DNA of 64,000 nucleotides from Tridacna crocea. Taxonomy: Eukaryota > Mollusca > Bivalvia > Cardiida > Cardiidae. Location: the NCBI GenBank assembly GCA_943736015.1, contig OX031060.1, forward strand, positions 2,190,001 through 2,254,000, read 5' to 3'. How positions within the stretch are numbered: the first letter of the stretch is position 1; the number at the start of each line of letters is the position of its first letter. Below, piece after piece: positions 30,216 through 41,005 of the stretch. The notes beneath the pieces are model-generated. The model saw nothing but the letters and a program-made list of their open reading frames with translations, was not told the origin of the DNA and did no database searches. Position numbers and translations under genes: made by a program.

Positions 30216-30459
30216 GATTCTCTGTCGGCTATTATCTAGAGCTTTACATAATGAGTGTTTAGTATTTGGAGGCTGTTATAATTGGATATTGTTCAGAAGT
30301 GTGGAATTTCTTAATGAGAGTATCTATTGGATGTTTTTATTATGGTGTACCTTGTGTTAGGGTTTGATCTTTACCTGTTTTTAGGGTAATTGTACTTTAT
30401 TTTTCACCCATTAGCTGATACTCTTCTTTTCCAATGATATTTTAAGCTGCCTGTTTTCT

Positions 30460-30682
30460 TTAACTGTTTACTGAATGACAAAATTTTGGATCAGTCGAAG
30501 GTATTTGCAGACGACAAAATAAATTTGAATCAAAAATTGAATTCAGAATTGGAAAAGGTAGAAAACATTGTGGGAAAAAAAGAAAATGCTGGTTACCAGC
30601 ATTTTCTCCTTTCCCCACAATGTTTTCAAAGGCTTTCCTTCTCAGGGTCATTAAAAGTCGGGATTGTGTGGTAAAGAGTTAA
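30460..30682 (-). mobile_element. TH-A MITE
   Basis: TTAACTGTTTACTGAATGAC to GTGGTAAAGAGTTAA. Left arm GGGAAAAAAAG, right CTTTCCCC. Confidence 0.91.
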
Positions 30683-30755
30683 CTCTTTTCTGAAAGGCAG
30701 AATTTTAGACTTGTCCAAATTAAAAGCATATCCAGACAACAAAATAAATTTTTCA
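30679..30755 (-). mobile_element. TH-A long-arm fragment
   Basis: TTAACTCTTTTCTGAAAGGC to GACAACAAAATAAAT, no hairpin. Confidence 0.7.
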
Positions 30756-30854
30756 TTTGTTTTTATGAGCCTAACATGTTATAAACAAGTTCTAGCTTCA
30801 TGTAATGAAATGCTTTATGAATATTGGGTCCTTGGTCATGTGTATCACTCAAAT

Positions 30855-31081
30855 TTAACTCTTTACCAAACAACAAATTTGTAGACTGGTCTAAACTGAA
30901 AGCATTTGCTGACGACAAAATTAATGTAAATGAAAAATTCATATTTGATTTGGAAAGGGTAGAAAACATTGTGGAAAAAGGAGAAAATGCTGGTTACCAG
31001 CATTTTCTCCTTTTCCCACAATGTTTTCAAAAGGCCTTTTTCTCGGGTTCGCTAAAAGTCGGGATTGTGGTAAAGAGTTCA
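30855..31081 (-). mobile_element. TH-A MITE
   Basis: Right end lost a few bases (GGGATTGTGGTAAAGAGTTCA). Confidence 0.91.
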
Positions 31082-31207
31082 TTGCATTTTGGTGCAATAC
31101 AAATTAAACCAAGGAAACAGAATATCATTACAGCTATTGATTAGGGACAGTATGATGGCTAATAAATAACAAGATATCAAAAGAAGCTTTGTAAGACTTT
31201 TTTTTTA

Positions 31208-31435
31208 TCAACCCTTTCCCAAACAACAAATGTTAGACTCTTCCAAACTGAAAGAGTTTGCAGAGGACAATTTTAACTTTAATAACAATGGCAGAAAATT
31301 ATCCAAAGGGGCAGAAAACACTGTGGGAAAAGGAGAAATTGCTCGTTACGAGCAATTTCTCCTTTTCCCACAGTGTTTTCTATAGACTTGTACTGCAGAT
31401 ACGTAAAAACAAGGGCTTGTTTGGGAAAGGGTCAA
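31208..31435 (-). mobile_element. TH-C MITE flanked by TCAA
   Basis: The flanks are TCAA on both sides (31208-31211, 31432-31435) instead of TTAA. Hairpin AACACTGTGGG...CCCACAGTGTT is perfect, tip GCTCGTTACGAGC. Confidence 0.92.
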
Positions 31436-31614
31436 GACTATGCCAGGAATCAGGCATGTGACAGGCAGGATTTCAGAAAAGTTACCATAAAGAAGATGAT
31501 TCAATAGCTTGGCATCAAACATCTGATAACATACACATATATATTTTTTCCACCTGCCACAGTGCAATCAATCTACATTATTGATGGTCTTATCCACAGG
31601 AATTATCTGTTTAT

Positions 31615-31985
31615 TACCTGCTGTCTAGCATCATTGATAGATTTCACATCCTGGTGGTTGTGAGTTTGATACCTGGTTCAGGCAAACTTCCTGTTCCGTT
31701 ATTTTTTGCCTCTCACCTCAGATTTATGTGAGAAAAGTAGTCAGTAACTTGGAAAGGAAGTTGTGTCAGTATTGGTGTGAGAATGCCAAGTAACACATGT
31801 GTAGTTGCTCAGACTGCAGTGATAGGATCTACAGTGTTAAAGCAGCGCCAATTTAACCAATCGGTCAGTCAGTCAACCAACCAATCAGTCGGTCAGTCAA
31901 CCAATCAATCAGTCAGTCAGTCAGTCAGTCAACCAACCAATCAGTCAATCTGTCAGTCAGTCAATCAATCAATCACAACATTTTA
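31615..31985 (+). mobile_element. SINE with CAGT/CAAT tail
   Basis: GGTGGTTGTGAGTTTGATACC keeps the B box of the 54451 family; body shares CCTCTCACCTCAG and TGTGAGAAAA. The 3' end runs into a long imperfect array of CAGT, CAAT and CAAC units (31850-31978). Confidence 0.75.
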
Positions 31986-32357
31986 CAAGTGTATCTACTG
32001 CTGACCAAAATAGAATCTCATCTGTATAATGGAAGTGATTGTGTTGAACTACTAGTTTATAGTCAAATGATATAAATTTGTATATCACCAAAATTTACAC
32101 CATTCTGTCAAGAAGATATAAAAACTTTATTAGAATTTTTGTTGCTTTTTCTCCCATTAAATTTGGGAATCAGGAAGTGCATCTTTAGAAGCTGGTCCCA
32201 GTGTCATGCTGTTTAATATCTGGAATTTAGAATTAGGATCTTCAGAACTGGGGTACCAGCTGAGCCGTGTATCTCATAAATGAATTTTTCTGAGAAAACT
32301 CTCTCACTCTCTCTTTTTTTCGCTTTTAATCATGTATACATAATCCTTGATAATCCA

Positions 32358-32587
32358 TTAACCCATTACCACACAATCCCTACTTTTGACGACCCTGAGA
32401 AAGAAGCCTTTAGAAAACATTGTGGGAAAAAGAGAAAATGCTGGTTACCAGCATTTTCTCTTTTTTCCACAATGCTTTCTAAACCTTCGCAAAACGAATT
32501 TCAATTTTTCAGTCTCTTTCATTTTGTCGTCTGCAAATGCTTTCGATATGGACAAACCTAAGGTTTTGTCGTTTGGAAATGAATTAA
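32358..32587 (+). mobile_element. TH-A MITE, complete
   Basis: Tip and arms: GGGAAAAAGAG on the left, CTCTTTTTTCC on the right, so the G-to-A change is shared. Confidence 0.92.
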
Positions 32588-32846
32588 ACTGTGTACTAAA
32601 CTGTGGTATATAATTAGCCCAGGTACACCATTTATAAGAAAATAGCAGATGATAATGTTATTAGATAGCATCTCATTCTAAGAAAACTGCAGTTCAAATT
32701 TAGTTTTCTGTCTTCATATTTTGTATTTTGATATCACTTTTACATCTCTATAAGCAGAACTTAGCATGAGAAATAATTGATTTGGGAAAAAGTGGGAATA
32801 TGTGACCTCCACGAGTGTAGTGTTTACCGCAAGGTGCCAACATATA

Positions 32847-33043
32847 TAATGACCCTGGGAAAGAAACCTGTAGAAGACACTGTCAGAAAAGAAGAAAATG
32901 ATGAGAGGTACCATTTATTGCTTTTCCGAAAGTGTTTTCTACCCTATAAAAAAAACTGCCCCATTTGAGCCACACTGAAATTGGAACATGCAAATGCTCT
33001 CAGTTCTGACACGGCTAAATTTTGTCATCAGTTAAACAGTTAA
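32847..33043 (+). mobile_element. Degraded TH-A
   Basis: AATGACCCTGGGAAAGAAACC, AGTGTTTTCTACCCTA and GAGCCACACTGAAATTGG keep order; tip lost. Confidence 0.6.
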
Positions 33044-33077
33044 AGGAACAACATGGGTCAAACCAGATCAATAGATT

Positions 33078-33180
33078 TAACCCATAAGAAGGCATTAATG
33101 TTTTTCACAATGATCCAAATTAGAAGCAATTGCAAACATGAAATAAATGTGACTAAAATAAATAACTTTTTTGAAAATGG
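33078..33180 (-). mobile_element. TH-A long-arm fragment
   Basis: TTAACCCATAAGAAGGC then GATCCAAATTAGAAGC. Confidence 0.45.
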
Positions 33181-33202
33181 CCCTTAAAAATAATGCATCT
33201 CT

Positions 33203-33432
33203 TTAAGTCTTTACCAAGCAACAAAATTTCAGACTAGTCCAGATTGAAAGCTTTCGCAGACAACAAAATAAATGTAAATGAAAAATTGAAATTTCAGTTG
33301 GAAAGGGTAGAAAACATCGTGGGTAAAGGAGAAAATGCTGGTTACCAGCATTCTCTCCTTTTACCACTGTTTTTTTCAAAAGGCTTTCTTTTTCAGGGTC
33401 CTCAAAAGTCAGGATTGTGCGGTAAGAGTTAG
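33203..33432 (-). mobile_element. TH-A MITE
   Basis: TTAAGTCTTTACCAAGCAAC to TGCGGTAAGAGTTAG; arms share GGTAAAGGAG/CTCCTTTTACC. Confidence 0.9.
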
Positions 33433-33590
33433 ACAAGAGGAAATTGCTGATGACTGGTATTTTCTACTTGTTCGCAATAATACCCAAGAATAAATCCCAA
33501 TTTTAATGAGAGACATTTGATTTTTGGTCTGCAACCTACAGTTCCTTTGTAGACCTCTCTAACAGTTTTTTGTTAGGTAAAGAGATATTA
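33433..33590 (+). mobile_element. TH-A right-half remnant
   Basis: AGGAAATTGCTGATGACTGG to TTTTGTTAGGTAAAGAG, heavily mutated. Confidence 0.45.
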
Positions 33591-33999
33591 AGAAGAATTT
33601 CTTCACAGCTGGGGAGTGAGGATCGACTGATTTATAATGAACATTTTTTACCCTCAAATTGCTGGTATGATTAAGTATTAAACTTGATTAATGAAGCCAA
33701 GTTAAGTTCAGATAAATATTTATGGTTTTTAGCTCCACTGGCCGAAGGCCAGCGGGCTAATGTCATGGCCCGTTGTCCGTCGTCCGTCCGTCCGTCCGTC
33801 CGTCCGTCCGTCCGTCCGTCCGTGCGTTAACTTTTTCTTTAAACATCTTCTTCTCTGAAACTACCTATCCAATTTTGATGAAACTTCACAGAAATGATCC
33901 TGTCAAGGTCCTCTTCAGAATTTCTTGAAAGAATTTAATTCCTTCAAAAACTCTGGTTGCCATGGCAACAAAACTGAAAAATTTTAAAAATCTTTGAAA

Positions 34000-34830
34000 A
34001 TCTTCTTGTCTGAAACCGTAAGGCCTAGGGCTACCAAATTTTGCATGTAGCTTTATCTAGTGGACCTCTACCAAGTTTCTTCAAATTATAGCCCTGGGGT
34101 CAAAATTGGCCCCGCCCCGGGGGTCACAAGTTTTACATGGGCTTATTTAGAGAGAACTTTAAAATTCCTCTTCTACCTAGGCATAGGACCTAGGGCTACC
34201 AAATTTGGCATGTAGTTTTATCTAGTGGACCTCTACCAACAGTGTCCAAATTATAGCCCTGGGGTCAAAATTGGCCCCGCCCCGGGGGTAACAAGTTTTA
34301 CATGGGCTTATATAGGGAGAACTTTAAAATTCTTCTTCCACCTAGCCATAGGGCCTAGGACTACCAAATTTGGCATGTAGCTTTATCTAGTGGACCTCTA
34401 CCAAGGGTGTCCAAATTATAGCCCTGGGGTCAAATTTGGCCCCGCCCCGGGGGGTAACAAATTTTACATGGGCTTATATAGGGAAACTTTAATAATCTAC
34501 TCGTACCTAGCTGTAAGGGCTAGGGCTATCAAATTTTGCATGTAACTTCATCTAGGGTGTCTCTATCAAAGGGTGCCCAAATTATAGCCCCGGGGTCAAA
34601 TTTAGCCCCGTCACGGGGGGTCACAAGTTTTACATGGGCTTATATAGGGAAACTTTGATAATCTACTCGTACATAGCCATAAGGCCTAGGACTACCACAT
34701 TTTGCGTGTAGCTTTATCTTATGGGCCTCTACCAAGAGGGCCCAAATTTTAACTTTGGGGGTCAAGTTTGACCCCACCCCAGGGGTCACGAGTTTTACAT
34801 TGGCTTTTACAGTGAAAACTTGATAAACCT
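34000..34830 (+). repeat. Five ~165-bp tandem units
   Basis: GGCCTAGGGCTACCAAATTT recurs near 34022, 34187, 34352, 34517 and 34683. Each unit continues CATGTAGCTTTATCTAGTGG, TAGCCCTGGGGTCAAA and GTTTTACATGGGCTTA. Divergence rises toward the last unit. Confidence 0.93.
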
Positions 34831-35251
34831 GTCTCATGGGTCACATATTTTAGAGGGCCTTTTATTGAGCAAACTTGTTTTACAGGGCTTTTTATTGGGC
34901 AAGATTAAAAAATCTTCTTGTTTATAAACACACATTCTAGTTTCATATTGTAGGTCTGGGGTCAAAATTGCCTCCATTCAGGGATCACAAGTTTTAACAT
35001 GGGCTTCAAAATATAGTCACTTGATTATCAAACTGCTTTGATACATGATTGTGCAAGACATTAAGTTTTTTGATAGAAAATATTCTGTTTTCAAGGAGTG
35101 TGATTCATTTTGATGCTAATAGTTATGCTCACATGAGGTGAATAATAAATTCAGAGTAAGGTTTCTATCATTTAGCTTATTTTTCCAAGGATTTTACCTT
35201 TCATGCTAATAAATTAATCTGCTTGTATTGCCTGACTGTGTTCATTGTTGT

Positions 35252-35311
35252 TGAAGGCCCTCTTTTTCATGGTCATGAACACTTCAATTTGTGTGGTAAA
35301 GGGTTAAAAAG
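35252..35311 (-). mobile_element. TH-A solo end
   Basis: GAAGGCCCTCTTTTTCATGG to TGTGTGGTAAAGGGTTAA, embedded at the right end of the 1.6-kb repeat, no hairpin. Confidence 0.75.
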
Positions 35312-35572
35312 CCAGTGGAGCGATACAGGGCCATCATGGCCCTCTTGTTGATGAGTTCAACAGGTATACTCCAGAATTTAGTGCAGTTGTACAAATATAT
35401 ATTTCCTACGGATTGATGGCCGATTCTCTATCTTTATTTTTTCTCATACGAAAAAATCCTTGAGCCATGCTCTGTTAAAAGGGGGCATAGGTTTTTTTTT
35501 TAAGTTTTTTTCCATGATTGATGATACCAAGCAAGACATCCCAGTATCATACAGCCATAAAAACTATTTTGT

Positions 35573-35801
35573 TTAACCCTTTACCCCATAAGGCATATCT
35601 GTGGTATCTCTAATTGACCCTAATTAAGAGCAAGGATGAAGCTGTTTCTTATATGTATAGGACACCTTTTGATAGCATAGAAAACATTGTGACAAAAGGT
35701 GAAATTGCTCGTCACCAGCAATTTCATCTTTTGCCACAATGTTTTCTAAAGGCTCCTACAAGCAATGCGTAGAAATGAATATCTATGGAGTAAAGGGTGA
35801 A
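35573..35801 (+). mobile_element. TH-B MITE
   Basis: Right TTAA mutated to TGAA. Tip GCTCGTCACCAGC, a change on one side only. Confidence 0.91.
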
Positions 35802-35848
35802 CAACTTACTGAATCATGGGACATACCAGTACTTTGACATGCACAGAA

Positions 35849-36022
35849 TTATCTATAAGCAAAGGGTATCAGCCAAGGTCAGCGAAAGGGTGGAAAACAT
35901 TGTGGGGAAAGGAGAAAATGCTGTTTACAAGAAAATGCTGGTAAACAGCATTTTCTCCTTTTCCTGCAATGTTTTCAAAAGCTTTTTTCACAAGGGTGGC
36001 ATTTTCTTGTAAAGGGTAACAT
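35849..36022 (-). mobile_element. TH-A with partly duplicated tip
   Basis: GAGAAAATGCTGTTTACAAG is followed by a second GAAAATGCTGGTAAACAGC, so the left arm tip occurs twice. Confidence 0.75.
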
Positions 36023-36280
36023 TATGAAAGACAGACACTGCTCATAGAGCACATAATCAGGATAAGAAGCAAGGGAGATAATCAAGGAATTCCTGTATTT
36101 TGGATATTTTGGTGTCCCTATCAGTTGAGTTGTTATCTGCATCAGATAACAATGGGAGGTACTTGATCTGTTCTGTTTTAGTATCTTGTACTATCATTCT
36201 CTTTGTTGGCAGAAATCCACACCAGGGTCTTGTAGAACCACTGATACACCCATCACTGTACATGCAATTTGTAGTTTGGC

Positions 36281-36380
36281 TGTTTTCGAAGAAAATATTG
36301 AGGTATTGTCAAAGCCCAGCCCCTGGAGACAGCATTTGCATTGTTATCATTGAGTAAAAGCTTTTACATCTCGTAATGTA
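36281..36380. repeat. GTTTTCGAAGAAAATATTG repeat fragment
   Basis: Second copy of the repeat at 5556; here it reads GAGGTATTGTCAAAGCCC after the shared start. Confidence 0.5.
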
Positions 36381-36658
36381 TCTACTGTTGCACATGATTT
36401 TTCGTTTTATAAAACCTAGACAAGTGCTTAATTATCATAAGGGGAATCTGTAAAACAGGAGCAAGTTATCATTAAAAAAATTGTTGGCACTGTTATGCAG
36501 AACATTTTGGACTCGGCCAAACAGTGTAAATATTCTCAGGACATCCTGATAACTGCATGAAGGCATTGAAGATGCAAATGCAATGCACATGCAGAAACAT
36601 GGTCGAAAATGTGAAAGTTTATGACTTTGAACAGTCCTTCTGTTTGTTACACTGCTTT

Positions 36659-36829
36659 TAAGCCCATACCAAGCAAACATGTGTTTTAATGACCCAGTAA
36701 GAAAGCTTTTGAAAACATTGCAGGAAAAAGTGAAAATGCTGGTAAACAGCATTATCTCCTCATCCCAAGATCAGGTTTCAAAAGTTTTGTCTTTCAGGAT
36801 AAAACTTGGGATCGTGTGGCAACTAGGGT
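36659..36829. mobile_element. TH-A variant with two short arms
   Basis: TTTAAGCCCATACCAAGCAAAC with GACCCAGTAAGAAAGC on the left, and CTTTCAGGATAAAACTTGGG to TGTGGCAACTAGGGTTAG on the right: both are short-arm type. Confidence 0.7.
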
Positions 36830-37056
36830 TAGCTCTCTACAACTGACAAAATGTTAGACCCATCCAAATTCAAAGCATTTGCAGGTGACACTTTCAGTGT
36901 GGATTGAATGATGAAACTTTACTTCGATTTAGTACAAAACATTGCGGGAAAAGGAGAAAATGCTGGTTACCAGCATTTTCTCCTTTTCCTACAATGTTTT
37001 CAAATGACTTCTTCCTAAGGGTTGGTTAAAGTTGGCATTGTGTGGTAAAGAGTTAA
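36828..37056 (-). mobile_element. TH-A MITE
   Basis: Left end TTAGCTCTCTACAACTGAC is worn; right end GTGTGGTAAAGAGTTAA intact. Confidence 0.88.
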
Positions 37057-37310
37057 AAGACTGACAGGCTAGATCATCAAGGTGTGAAGGGTGGTACTGC
37101 TCACCTTGTTCCAGATCTGGTTTTTGTGCTAGTTTTTTGTAATTTTTGATAAAAATCTGGGGCTGAAAGGTTGTGGCCTTCTAAATGTTTCCATTCTTCA
37201 TGACTCTGTTTGATATGCATGAAGAGTGTGGAATCTCTCTTTTTTTTGTAATTGTTTAGATTATATGTTATTCAAAACAATTCTGTGGATTATTTTTTTA
37301 TTTGGATTAT

Positions 37311-37356
37311 TTAAAGTGTATAGTGAATTCTATTAATACTCCGTGGACTCATTTAA
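37311..37356. repeat. Left copy of a duplicated flank
   Basis: TTAAAGTGTATAGTGAATTC to GGACTCATTTTAA; matches 37577-37621 at all but about four positions. Confidence 0.9.
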
Positions 37357-37580
37357 CCCATTACCACACAATCCCTACTTTTGACGACCCTGAGAAAGAA
37401 GCCTTTAGAAAACATTATGGAAAAGGAGAAAATGCTGGTAACCAGCATTTTCTCCTTTTTCCACAATGTTTTCTACCCTTCACAAAACAAATTTCTATTT
37501 CTTAGTCACCTTTATTTTATCGTCTGCAAATGCTTTCAATTTGGACCAGTCTAAAATTTTCTCGTGTGGTAAAGAGTTAA
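37353..37580 (+). mobile_element. TH-A MITE between duplicated flanks
   Basis: Complete copy; left arm ACATTATGGAAAAGGAG lacks two bases relative to the right arm. Confidence 0.92.
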
Positions 37581-37621
37581 AGTGTATTGTGAATTCTATC
37601 AATATTCAGTGGACTCATTAA
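37577..37621. repeat. Right copy of a duplicated flank
   Basis: TTAAAGTGTATTGTGAATTC to GGACTCATTAA, bounded by TTAA on both sides. Confidence 0.9.
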
Positions 37622-37644
37622 GTTGATTTGACTTTTACCTAAGG

Positions 37645-37815
37645 TCTAACCCTTGACCAAACAATTACATTGTGTAACAACCATTACAAAGAAATCTTTT
37701 GAAAACACAGTGAGAAAAAAAAATATTCTGGTACCAGTATTTTCCTTTTTTTTCCACAAAATTTTCTGAGGCTTCTTTGACAAATCCCATCATTTGAGAT
37801 AATTAAGGTTTACCC
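37645..37815 (+). mobile_element. Degraded TH-A
   Basis: TAACCCTTGACCAAACAATTA, AACACAGTGAGAAAAAA and TCCACAAAATTTTCTGAGG. Confidence 0.6.
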
Positions 37816-38325
37816 GGAGAATTAGATGTTAAGGTGTTCCCTAAAAATTGGGATTTTGTATTTATTTTGATGGCATCGTTGAGGATGAAATACATTTTCT
37901 ATTAATCTGTCCATTATACTCAAATCTTCGTTGTACATTGATGATAGATTTACTAGTAATGCTGATACATGGTCTTTCCTCAGAATTATGTCATGTAGAA
38001 ATTACACTATTAGAAATATAGCAATGTTTCTGTATTATGCATTTAAAGCAAGGTCTGAATACATCAAATTGGCCATGAATTATAAGTTTTTCATGAGATG
38101 GAATAATGTGAAACATCTTTTAATCCAAATTACTTATCTGCAAGTGTTGGTCCTCTGTCAATTCAAACAGTAAAAGTACTTTTCATATTGATGTTTTCTG
38201 AAAACTTCACATATAACTGGATTGAAATTTAACTTATTCTTTATTTTATTTGTAAGAAATCTATATGTACTATTTCTCTCCACATATGTACTGTGTTTGT
38301 AATAATCATTTGTAGGCCGGTGGCC
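37816..38325. other. No recognised feature
   Basis: AT-rich; the open frame at 37931-38173 shows no recognisable protein pattern. Confidence 0.4.
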
Positions 38326-38553
38326 TTAACTCTTTACCAAACGTCAAAATTGTAGAAAAGTCCAAATTGAAAGCATTTGCAGACGACAAAATAAATGTGG
38401 CTAAAAAAATGAAATTGTTTTAGGAAGGGTAGAAAACATTGTGGGAAAAGGAGAAAATGCTGGTTACCAGCATTTTCTCCTTTTCCCACAATGTTTTCAA
38501 TAGGCCTCTTTCTCAAGGTCGTAAAAAGTCGGGATTGTGTGGTAAAGAGTTAA
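38326..38553 (-). mobile_element. TH-A MITE, complete
   Basis: TTAACTCTTTACCAAACGTC to GTGTGGTAAAGAGTTAA, perfect hairpin. Confidence 0.94.
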
Positions 38554-38595
38554 GTAACAATAAAACTATTGATTGATTGATTTAGGCACACCTGT

Positions 38596-38682
38596 TCAAT
38601 CAGATCAAATTTGATTTGTCGTCTGCAAAAGTCCTTTTTTCATGGGTTTGTTAAAACTCGGAATTGTTTGTTAAAGTGTTAA
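38596..38682 (-). mobile_element. TH-A deletion derivative
   Basis: TTGATTTGTCGTCTGCAAAAG joined to CATGGGTTTGTTAAAACTCGG and TTTGTTAAAGTGTTAA. Confidence 0.55.
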
Positions 38683-39156
38683 AACACTTAAAAATTTAAA
38701 AATAGTGCTTTAAAAGGATAAAGGTTTTTTAGCAACTTAAGTCACAGTAGGCCATCGTCATTAGGACTGTGAAATCGTGGGAAGAGTTTATCAAAAATTA
38801 TGATTGTTTCTGCAGGAACTCAAAATGTCTGCAACATTATCATTGAGCATTGTTACATGTCTGTTTAATTTAGATTTTCATTGGAATAAATCTGTTGGAA
38901 TGTTAACCCTTTGAACGCTCGAAAATCAGAAATTGGACTTTACAATAATGTACAGTGGCAAAAGTTTGGTTGTTGCAATCGTTTTGGCCATTTTTGGCAG
39001 ATTCTCTGGGCAATATCGATATTAGAATTGATTTACTGTGAAGCCTGATCTTTATCAATTAGAATTGCCTCAATGATCTAAAGTTGAGTGTCTACTATCT
39101 GATCTTCTTGGCTGCATTTAAACCTTCGACTTTGTGGGAATTGGTATTTTAATTGT

Positions 39157-39397
39157 TTAATCCTTTACCAAACAACAAAACTTTAGACTGGCCCAAATTG
39201 AAAGCATTTGCTGACGACAAAATGAATGTGACTAAAGAATTATGATATGTTTTAGGAGGGGAAGAAAACATTGTTGGAAAAGGACAAAACGCTGGTTACC
39301 AGCATTTTCTCCTTTCCCACATTGTTTTCAAAAGCTTTCTTTCTCAGGGTTGTTAAAAAGTAATTGTGTTAAAAAGGATTGTGTGGCAAAGACCTAA
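39157..39397 (-). mobile_element. TH-A MITE
   Basis: Hairpin GTTGGAAAAGGACAAAACGC; near the right end a short internal duplication (GTAATTGTGTTAAAAAGG). Confidence 0.85.
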
Positions 39398-39611
39398 ATA
39401 GGCCCGTAATTATTACAAAGATTCCACTGTGATTTTGTGTCAAATTTGCATCCAGGTTATAGCTGTGTTAATGATTCAAGGTTGCAGATCACAGTTTTGG
39501 GAATTTTTTTTTCCTATCAGCTGATAATTTTCACCTGTGATTTTGAGATTTACGATCGGTGCTATCAAGGCAATTATTACTCAGTTTTTGTTACTCTTTC
39601 CCAGGAGAACT

Positions 39612-39843
39612 CTTTTCTAAGAGACAAAATTTTAGACTGGTACTCGTTACTTTTGCAAACAACACAAATTTATTTTTTGGCTCATTGAATTGGATTTTTT
39701 TCTGTGCGAAGGGTAGAAAAACCATTGTGGGGGAAAAGGAGAAAATGCTGGTCACCAGCATTTTCTCCTTTACCCCACAATGTTTTCAAAAGCTTTTTTT
39801 CTTCGGGTTGTTGAAACAAAAATCGGGGAGTTTGTGGTGTAGG
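39612..39843 (-). mobile_element. TH-A MITE, left end worn
   Basis: Arms GTGGGGGAAAAGG and CCTTTACCCCAC; tip GGTCACC. Confidence 0.8.
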
Positions 39844-40096
39844 GACAATCATGCATGGATGTATAATCTATCGTACAGTTAGGGTACCGATCAGGTCTGC
39901 ATTCCTGGAATTTCCCAGGAAATATGTAGTTGTACATGCAAGTTGCCGAAAGATGGATATGGGATCTAGATGTGTATATTTTGTGTTACTTTATAGTGAT
40001 TGGAAATGTTTTTGCCACTTGTAACAAGGATTTAACCTTTGCATACAGTTTTAAATGGGGCTCGTAATTTAAATTTTTAATTTTAAATTTTTTTAT

Positions 40097-40176
40097 AAGG
40101 AAATGCTGTAAGAAGCGTTTGGAGCTATGATATACATAGTAGACTTAGATCAAATTGCACGAAACACAGGGCTTAA
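40097..40176. repeat. Left copy of an 80-bp duplicated flank
   Basis: AAGGAAATGCTGTAAGAAGC to CACAGGGCTTAA; four differences from 40402-40481. Confidence 0.95.
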
Positions 40177-40401
40177 CTCATTACCAAACAACAAAATTTT
40201 GAGTTTGTCCAAATCGAAAGCACTTGCAGACGACAAAGTAAAACTGACTGAAAATTTGAAACTTGTTTTGTGAAGGGTAGAAAACATTGTGGGAAAAGGA
40301 GAAAATGCTGGTTACCAGCATTTTCTCCTTTTCCCACAGTGTTTTCAATAGGCTTCTTTCTCAGGGGCGTCAAAAGTAGGGATTGTGTAGTAATGAGTTA
40401 A
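40173..40401 (-). mobile_element. TH-A MITE between duplicated flanks
   Basis: Complete; left arm ACATTGTGGG, right arm CCCACAGTGTT, an ATT/ACT mixture of two arm types. Confidence 0.94.
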
Positions 40402-40481
40402 AAGGAAATGCTGTAAGAAGCTTTTGGAGCTATGATATACATAATAGACTTGGATCAAATTGCACAAAACACAGGGCTTAA
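40402..40481. repeat. Right copy of an 80-bp duplicated flank
   Basis: Same 80 bp, again ending GGGCTTAA. Confidence 0.95.
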
Positions 40482-40659
40482 TACTGGATTGTACTTGCGG
40501 CTTCCATTATTTTTTAGCATCAGTCAAATGATGGTATGCTGCAAGATGCAGTGAGGTGTAGGTTATGCTCAGAATGAAAGAACTATGGAGATTGATTATT
40601 GATTTTAATTTACTTCCTATAGATACTTGAGCATCCACCCAGTGGTTCTTTGCTTCAAG

Positions 40660-40795
40660 CGATTTACCACACAATCTACAGCTGTAAAGAATTTGAGAAA
40701 TTTCCCATTGGTAGAGGAGAAAGTGTTGATAACAAGGATTTGCTCATCTCTCTACAATCATTTCTACCCTTTCAAAGTATTTGCCACCATTTCAT
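40660..40795 (+). mobile_element. Half TH-A, diverged
   Basis: GATTTACCACACAATCTACAG to TTTCTACCCTTTCAAAG; cut off by the next copy's TTAA. Confidence 0.65.
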
Positions 40796-41005
40796 TTAAA
40801 TTTTGGATCAGACCAAATTGAAAGCATTCGCAGATGACAAAATGATTGGAACTGATAAATAGAAATTTGTTTTTGGAAGGATAGAAAACATTGTGGGAAG
40901 AGGAGAAAATGCCAGTTACCAACATTTTCTCCTTTTCCCACGATCTTTTTAGAAAGCTTCTCCCTCAGGGTTGTTAAAAGTAGGGATCGTGTGGTTAAGA
41001 GTTAA
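40796..41005 (-). mobile_element. TH-A MITE, left tip lost
   Basis: Begins within the long arm (TTTTGGATCAGACC) straight after TTAA; right end GTGTGGTTAAGAGTTAA. Confidence 0.87.

Larger units (their letters stand above)
33731..35340 (+). mobile_element. 1.6-kb repeat with CCGT microsatellite and 165-bp inner units
   Basis: Starts AGCTCCACTGGCCGAAGGCC, GTCATGGCCC and a CCGT array (33780-33822); ends near GCCAGTGGAGC (35313) and AGGGCCATCATGGCCCT. GCTCCACTGGC and GCCAGTGGAGC are inverted, suggesting terminal repeats. This design, with CCGT tract and TTTGATGAAACTTCACAG motif, is typical of dispersed bivalve repeats. No ORF of note. Confidence 0.7.

Noticed and set aside
31850..31978. Independent CAGT/CAAT minisatellite
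   Set aside because: Position directly after the SINE body shows it is the expanded SINE tail.
36057..36357. Overlapping open frames on both strands, one with a plausible soluble sequence
   Set aside because: No splice signals, homologue or continuation; adjacent to a dispersed repeat fragment. Left unannotated.
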